Below are positions 6,408 to 8,934 of a stretch of DNA of 8,934 nucleotides, piece after piece; position 1 is the first letter of the stretch, and each line of letters begins with the position of its first letter. This DNA comes from an uncultured Klebsiella sp. (GTDB taxonomy: Bacteria; Pseudomonadota; Gammaproteobacteria; Enterobacterales; Enterobacteriaceae), in assembly GCA_902490055.1 (NCBI GenBank), contig CABUCP010000097.1, positions 1-8,934 of the forward strand, written 5' to 3'. The position numbers were made by a program, and so were the translations under genes. Under the pieces are notes generated by a model, which had not been told where the DNA came from, did not search any database, and saw nothing but the letters and a program-made list of their open reading frames with translations.

Positions 6408-7641
6408 TACTATGCCAACGCTGAATTTATCGACGCTGCAACAGCAGCACGGCGTGGCGATAGACACCCGTCTCAGCGCTTTTTATAACGGCTGGCCGCA
6501 AAGCGCCAACGGCCCTCAGGGCCATGAGCCGCAGGCGCTGAACCTCTCCGCGAGTTGGCTTAGCGCAATGAACGGCGAACAGCTGAGCGCCTGGGCCAAA
6601 CAGCATCAGCTACAGGCCGATACGCCAATTGCGCTATACGGCAGCGCTGACGATAACGCGAAGGTCGCCGCCCGACTGCGCGAGGCCGGGTTCGTTAAGA
6701 TTAATACGCTCAGCGACGCCTTAAGCCAGGGCGCTCGCCTGCAAAAGCTGCCGCACTTTGAGCAACTGGTTTATCCGCAGTGGATCCACGATTTGCAGCA
6801 GGGCAAAACCGTTACCGCCGCCCCGCAGGGCGACTGGAAGCTGTTCGAAGTGGCCTGGGGGGCGCCGAAATTTTATCTGCTGAATCATATTCCCGGCGCC
6901 GGCTACATCGATACCAACGAAGTCGAAAGCGAACCGCTGTGGAACAAAGTGTCCGATGAACAGCTAAAAGCGATGCTGGCAAAACACGGTATTCGCCATG
7001 ACACCACGGTGGTCCTCTACGGCCGCGACGTCTACGCCGCCGCGCGCGTCGCGCAGATTATGCTGTACGCAGGGGTAAAAGACGTGCGCCTGCTCGACGG
7101 CGGCTGGAAAAGCTGGTCCGACGCGAATCTGCCGGTCGAGCGCGGCATGCCTGCCAAAGAAAAAGCGGTGACGGATTTCGGCGCGCCGATCCCCGGTCAA
7201 CCGCAGTTAATGCTCGATACCGAACAGGCGCGGGCGTTACTACACCGGCAGGATGCTTCGCTGGTCAGCGTCCGCTCATGGCCGGAATTTATCGGCGCCA
7301 CCAGCGGCTATAGCTACATCAAGCCGAAGGGTGATATTGCCGGCGCCCGCTGGGGTCATGCCGGCAGCGACTCCACGCATATGGAGGATTTCCATAACCC
7401 GGACGGCACCATGCGCAGCGCCGACGATATCGCGGCGATGTGGAAACAGTGGAACATTCTGCCAACGCAGCAGGTTGCATTCTACTGCGGCACCGGCTGG
7501 CGCGCGGCGGAGACCTTCATGTACGCCCGCGCGATGGGCTGGAAAAACGTTTCCGTTTACGACGGCGGCTGGTACGAATGGAGCGGTAATCCGCAAAATC
7601 CGGTCGCTCGCGGTGAACGCGGCCCGGAGAGTAGCCAGTAA
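6328..7641 (+). CDS. ynjE: Three-domain rhodanese/sulfurtransferase YnjE
   Basis: Thiosulfate/3-mercaptopyruvate-type sulfurtransferase, 437 residues (E. coli YnjE 435, highly similar). It is built of three rhodanese-like domains, roughly residues 30-130, 160-275 and 295-430. Only the last has the catalytic loop: Cys387 in CGTGWR (codon 7486-7488). The corresponding loop of the middle domain reads YGRDVYAA (from residue 231) with no Cys, and the first domain also lacks one. E. coli YnjE has been reported to act with MoeB in sulfur transfer for molybdopterin synthesis. That sits oddly with the clear Sec signal here (MKRVSQ, hydrophobic ALALLMGLAASAS, SFA before ADTM). ATG 6328 matches the E. 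coli start but has no clear Shine-Dalgarno. The good site belongs to the overlapping ATG 6294. The gene closes the plus-strand train and converges on ynjF with six bases between stops. Confidence 0.96.
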   Translation: MKRVSQLTALALLMGLAASASTSFAADTMPTLNLSTLQQQHGVAIDTRLSAFYNGWPQSANGPQGHEPQALNLSASWLSAMNGEQLSAWAKQHQLQADTPIALYGSADDNAKVAARLREAGFVKINTLSDALSQGARLQKLPHFEQLVYPQWIHDLQQGKTVTAAPQGDWKLFEVAWGAPKFYLLNHIPGAGYIDTNEVESEPLWNKVSDEQLKAMLAKHGIRHDTTVVLYGRDVYAAARVAQIMLYAGVKDVRLLDGGWKSWSDANLPVERGMPAKEKAVTDFGAPIPGQPQLMLDTEQARALLHRQDASLVSVRSWPEFIGATSGYSYIKPKGDIAGARWGHAGSDSTHMEDFHNPDGTMRSADDIAAMWKQWNILPTQQVAFYCGTGWRAAETFMYARAMGWKNVSVYDGGWYEWSGNPQNPVARGERGPESSQ

Positions 7642-7647
7642 ACTCGC

Positions 7648-8280
7648 CTATTGAGGGAGGTTACGGCTTTGCTCCTCCCTCAGCGTCAGGTAACCGCTCC
7701 AGATGCGGGTAAAGGTAGTCAGCCAGCAGAGCGCGCCAAAGATCCACGCCAGCCAGGCAAAGTGTGCCGGGAACAGGCAGCACAGCACAAAGAGCAGGAT
7801 GGTTTCCGTCCCTTCGGTCAGGCCGCCAAGATAATAAAACGACTTGTGCGCATAGCCCGGATTGGCGATCTGGTGTTTTGCAGCGAGGGTGGCAAACGCG
7901 AGGAAGCTGCTGCCGGTGCCGATAAACGCGAATAACAGCCAGCCGCCCGCCAGCGCGTTCTGCGCCGGGTCGGCCAGAATAAAACCGAACGGCACCAGGG
8001 CGTAGAAAAGAAAATCGAGCGAGATATCCAGAAATCCGCCGGCATCGCTGAGGCCACGTCGCCGCGCCAGCGCGCCATCCAGACCGTCCAGCAGGCGATT
8101 CGTCACAATGGCCGCCAGCGCCGCGCCGTACCATCCGAGCGCCAGAAACGGCAATGCCAGCACACCGATAGCAAAACCAACCAGCGTCACTCCGTCAGCG
8201 GAAATACCCGGTCGGTCGAACACGCGGGCAATGGCGTTGAGCAATGGTTTCAATCGGGGGTGCAGGCGGCTATCAAGCAC
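7648..8280 (-). CDS. ynjF: CDP-alcohol phosphatidyltransferase family membrane protein YnjF
   Basis: Integral membrane enzyme of the CDP-alcohol phosphatidyltransferase family, 210 residues (E. coli YnjF 206). Such enzymes move a phosphatidyl group from CDP-diacylglycerol to an alcohol. The acceptor of YnjF is not evident from sequence. The metal and CDP-binding signature is complete: Asp65, Asp68-Gly69, Ala72-Arg73, Gly81, Asp85, Asp89 (LLDGLDGALARRR then GGFLDISLDF). About five to six hydrophobic segments follow. The block AAKHQIANPGYAHKSFYYLG and GLTEGTETILL are as in E. coli. The start is GTG (8280-8278), supported by GGAG at 8291-8288 seven bases upstream and by alignment to the E. coli N-terminus (MLD..LHPR.KPLL). 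It is divergent from nudG and convergent with ynjE, so it is transcribed independently of the ABC train. Confidence 0.95.
   Translation of the reverse strand: MLDSRLHPRLKPLLNAIARVFDRPGISADGVTLVGFAIGVLALPFLALGWYGAALAAIVTNRLLDGLDGALARRRGLSDAGGFLDISLDFLFYALVPFGFILADPAQNALAGGWLLFAFIGTGSSFLAFATLAAKHQIANPGYAHKSFYYLGGLTEGTETILLFVLCCLFPAHFAWLAWIFGALCWLTTFTRIWSGYLTLREEQSRNLPQ
7652..7682. terminator. Hairpin at the ynjE/ynjF convergence
   Basis: TGAGGGAGG (7652-7660) and CCTCCCTCA (7674-7682) form a perfect 9-bp stem with a 13-base loop. It lies 10 bases after the ynjE stop and inside the last codons of ynjF. Placement between convergent genes suggests a shared 3'-end structure. Neither strand has a U run after the stem, so factor-independent termination is doubtful. 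Confidence 0.35.
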
Positions 8281-8305
8281 GGTGGAACTCCATCTGGCTA
8301 AGAGG

Positions 8306-8346
8306 TTGTCGAACGACGGCGAAGGCGGTGATAATACGCCATTATC
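8306..8346 (+). promoter_or_regulatory. Candidate nudG promoter overlapping an inverted repeat
   Basis: TTGTCG (8306-8311) and GATAAT (8330-8335) with an 18-base spacer resemble a sigma-70 promoter pointing at nudG. GATAAT is also the left arm of a perfect inverted repeat, GATAAT-ACGCC-ATTATC (8330-8346). The minus strand therefore shows a second GATAAT facing ynjF, though I see no good -35 for it. This may be an operator or back-to-back -10 elements. Confidence 0.35.
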
Positions 8347-8381
8347 CGCCAGCCTGGTATTTGAATTGATTCAGGATAGGT

Positions 8382-8780
8382 ATGCAAAAAATCATTGATG
8401 TGGTCGCCGCTATTATCGAGCGGGACGGCAAAATTTTACTGGCGCAGCGCCCGCCCCATGCCGACCAGCCGGGGATGTGGGAGTTCGCCGGCGGCAAGGT
8501 TGAGCGCGGAGAAAGCCAGTCGGCCGCGCTGACGCGGGAACTCGAAGAGGAGTTGGCTATCATTGCCCAGCCGGTACGCTATATCGCCAGCCACCAGCGG
8601 GAGGTCTCCGGGCGGTTGATTCATCTGCATGCCTGGTGGGTCAAGGAATTTCGCGGCGAACCCGTCGCCCGTTACCATAGCGAATTGCGATGGTGTACGC
8701 CGGCGGAAGCATTCGCTTTCGATCTGGCCCCGGCAGATATTCCGCTGCTGAATGCCTTTATCACTCAACAAGCCAGCTAA
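8382..8780 (+). CDS. nudG: Nudix CTP/oxidised-nucleotide pyrophosphohydrolase NudG
   Basis: Nudix hydrolase of 132 residues (E. coli NudG 135). The E. coli enzyme releases pyrophosphate from pyrimidine nucleotides, preferring modified ones such as 5-methyl-dCTP and 5-hydroxy-CTP, and also acts on oxidised purines. It acts in the cytoplasm, where it cleans the nucleotide pool. Conserved blocks are VVAAIIERDGKILLAQRP, MWEFAGGKVERGES, SHQREVSGRLIHLHAWWV and LAPADIPLL. The Nudix box spans 38-60: Gly38, Glu44, Arg52-Glu53-Leu54, Glu56-Glu57. The metal-binding Glu residues are intact. The usual final Gly (box ...EExGU) is Ala59, where E. coli has EELGI. ATG 8382 has AGGA at 8373-8376, five bases upstream. 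It is transcribed away from ynjF, with 101 bases between starts. Confidence 0.95.
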   Translation: MQKIIDVVAAIIERDGKILLAQRPPHADQPGMWEFAGGKVERGESQSAALTRELEEELAIIAQPVRYIASHQREVSGRLIHLHAWWVKEFRGEPVARYHSELRWCTPAEAFAFDLAPADIPLLNAFITQQAS

Positions 8781-8934
8781 CTTGCCACTGCGTCGCCGCC
8801 GGCGCGTCATCGGTTTTAGTTATGACCACCGGCGTATTATAAATTTTTCTCCCAGCGTCATTTTTCCTTGCCTGCCTAACGATTGCCGGTGTGTTGTGTG
8901 CTCCGCTTTCCGAAGAGCGCTGCGCACAGCTCGA
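8781..8934. other. Window end without an assignable gene
   Basis: In E. coli, ynjH (minus strand) and then gdhA follow nudG. I could not match this stretch to either. One minus-strand frame stays open from the window edge down to TGA at 8763-8761, overlapping nudG. It uses rare codons (AGG, ATA) and resembles nothing I recognise. The stretch is more AT-rich than its surroundings, and ATTATA at 8836-8841 reads TATAAT on the minus strand without a good -35. It is probably intergenic or the edge of a gene outside the window. Confidence 0.4.

Noticed and set aside
7276..7596. Minus-strand frame opposite the third rhodanese domain of ynjE
   Set aside because: ynjE coding is highly conserved here and the antisense product resembles nothing known.
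7661..8134. Second minus-strand frame of 157 codons within ynjF
   Set aside because: It shifts the ynjF frame and loses the phosphatidyltransferase signature, and the real ynjF frame is complete.
1..8934. Mobile elements, tRNA/rRNA genes, CRISPR array, prophage or att sites
   Set aside because: I looked for transposase-like ORFs, direct repeats with regular spacing, tRNA-like cloverleaves and integration repeats and saw none. The region is ordinary core synteny.

Overview
The window is about 8.9 kb of GC-rich enterobacterial chromosome. Gene order and protein sequences match the xthA to nudG segment of the Escherichia coli K-12 map (xthA, ydjX, ydjZ, ynjA, ynjB, ynjC, ynjD, ynjE, ynjF, nudG). 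The higher GC and the protein divergence from E. coli point to a relative such as the Klebsiella/Raoultella/Enterobacter group. That genus-level guess is inference. I see no tRNA, rRNA, insertion sequence, phage gene or CRISPR array.

Layout. Bases 2-796 hold almost all of xthA (exonuclease III), lacking only the first four codons, followed by a hairpin. From about 889 to 7641 there is one tightly packed plus-strand gene train: ydjX and ydjZ (two DedA/TVP38-family membrane proteins), ynjA (AhpD-like CxxC protein), ynjB (periplasmic binding protein), ynjC (two ABC permease domains fused in one chain), ynjD (ABC ATPase) and ynjE (three-domain rhodanese with a signal peptide). Most of these genes overlap or nearly touch, and only ynjD-ynjE has a real gap (87 bases). 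Then ynjF (CDP-alcohol phosphatidyltransferase) lies on the minus strand, converging on ynjE and diverging from nudG (Nudix CTP/oxidised-nucleotide pyrophosphohydrolase). The last 154 bases carry no gene I can support.

How the genes fit together. ynjB, ynjC and ynjD form a complete ABC importer: binding protein, double permease and ATPase. They are bracketed by a thiol-active-looking protein (ynjA), a sulfurtransferase (ynjE) and two membrane proteins of a family linked to lipid or membrane homeostasis. The train therefore looks like a conserved but poorly characterised uptake and redox/sulfur module. Its substrate cannot be read from the sequence.

Main oddities. (1) The natural ydjX start (strong Shine-Dalgarno, ATG 947) is out of frame with the rest of ydjX by one base, and skipping one base near 968 restores a 236-residue protein. 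(2) ydjY, which lies between ydjX and ydjZ in E. coli, is absent, and the two genes overlap instead. (3) ynjE is preceded by a 37-codon overlapping ORF that has the only good ribosome binding site in that gap. (4) The Nudix box of NudG has Ala where the motif has its final Gly. (5) YnjA keeps CxxC but lacks the AhpD relay His.
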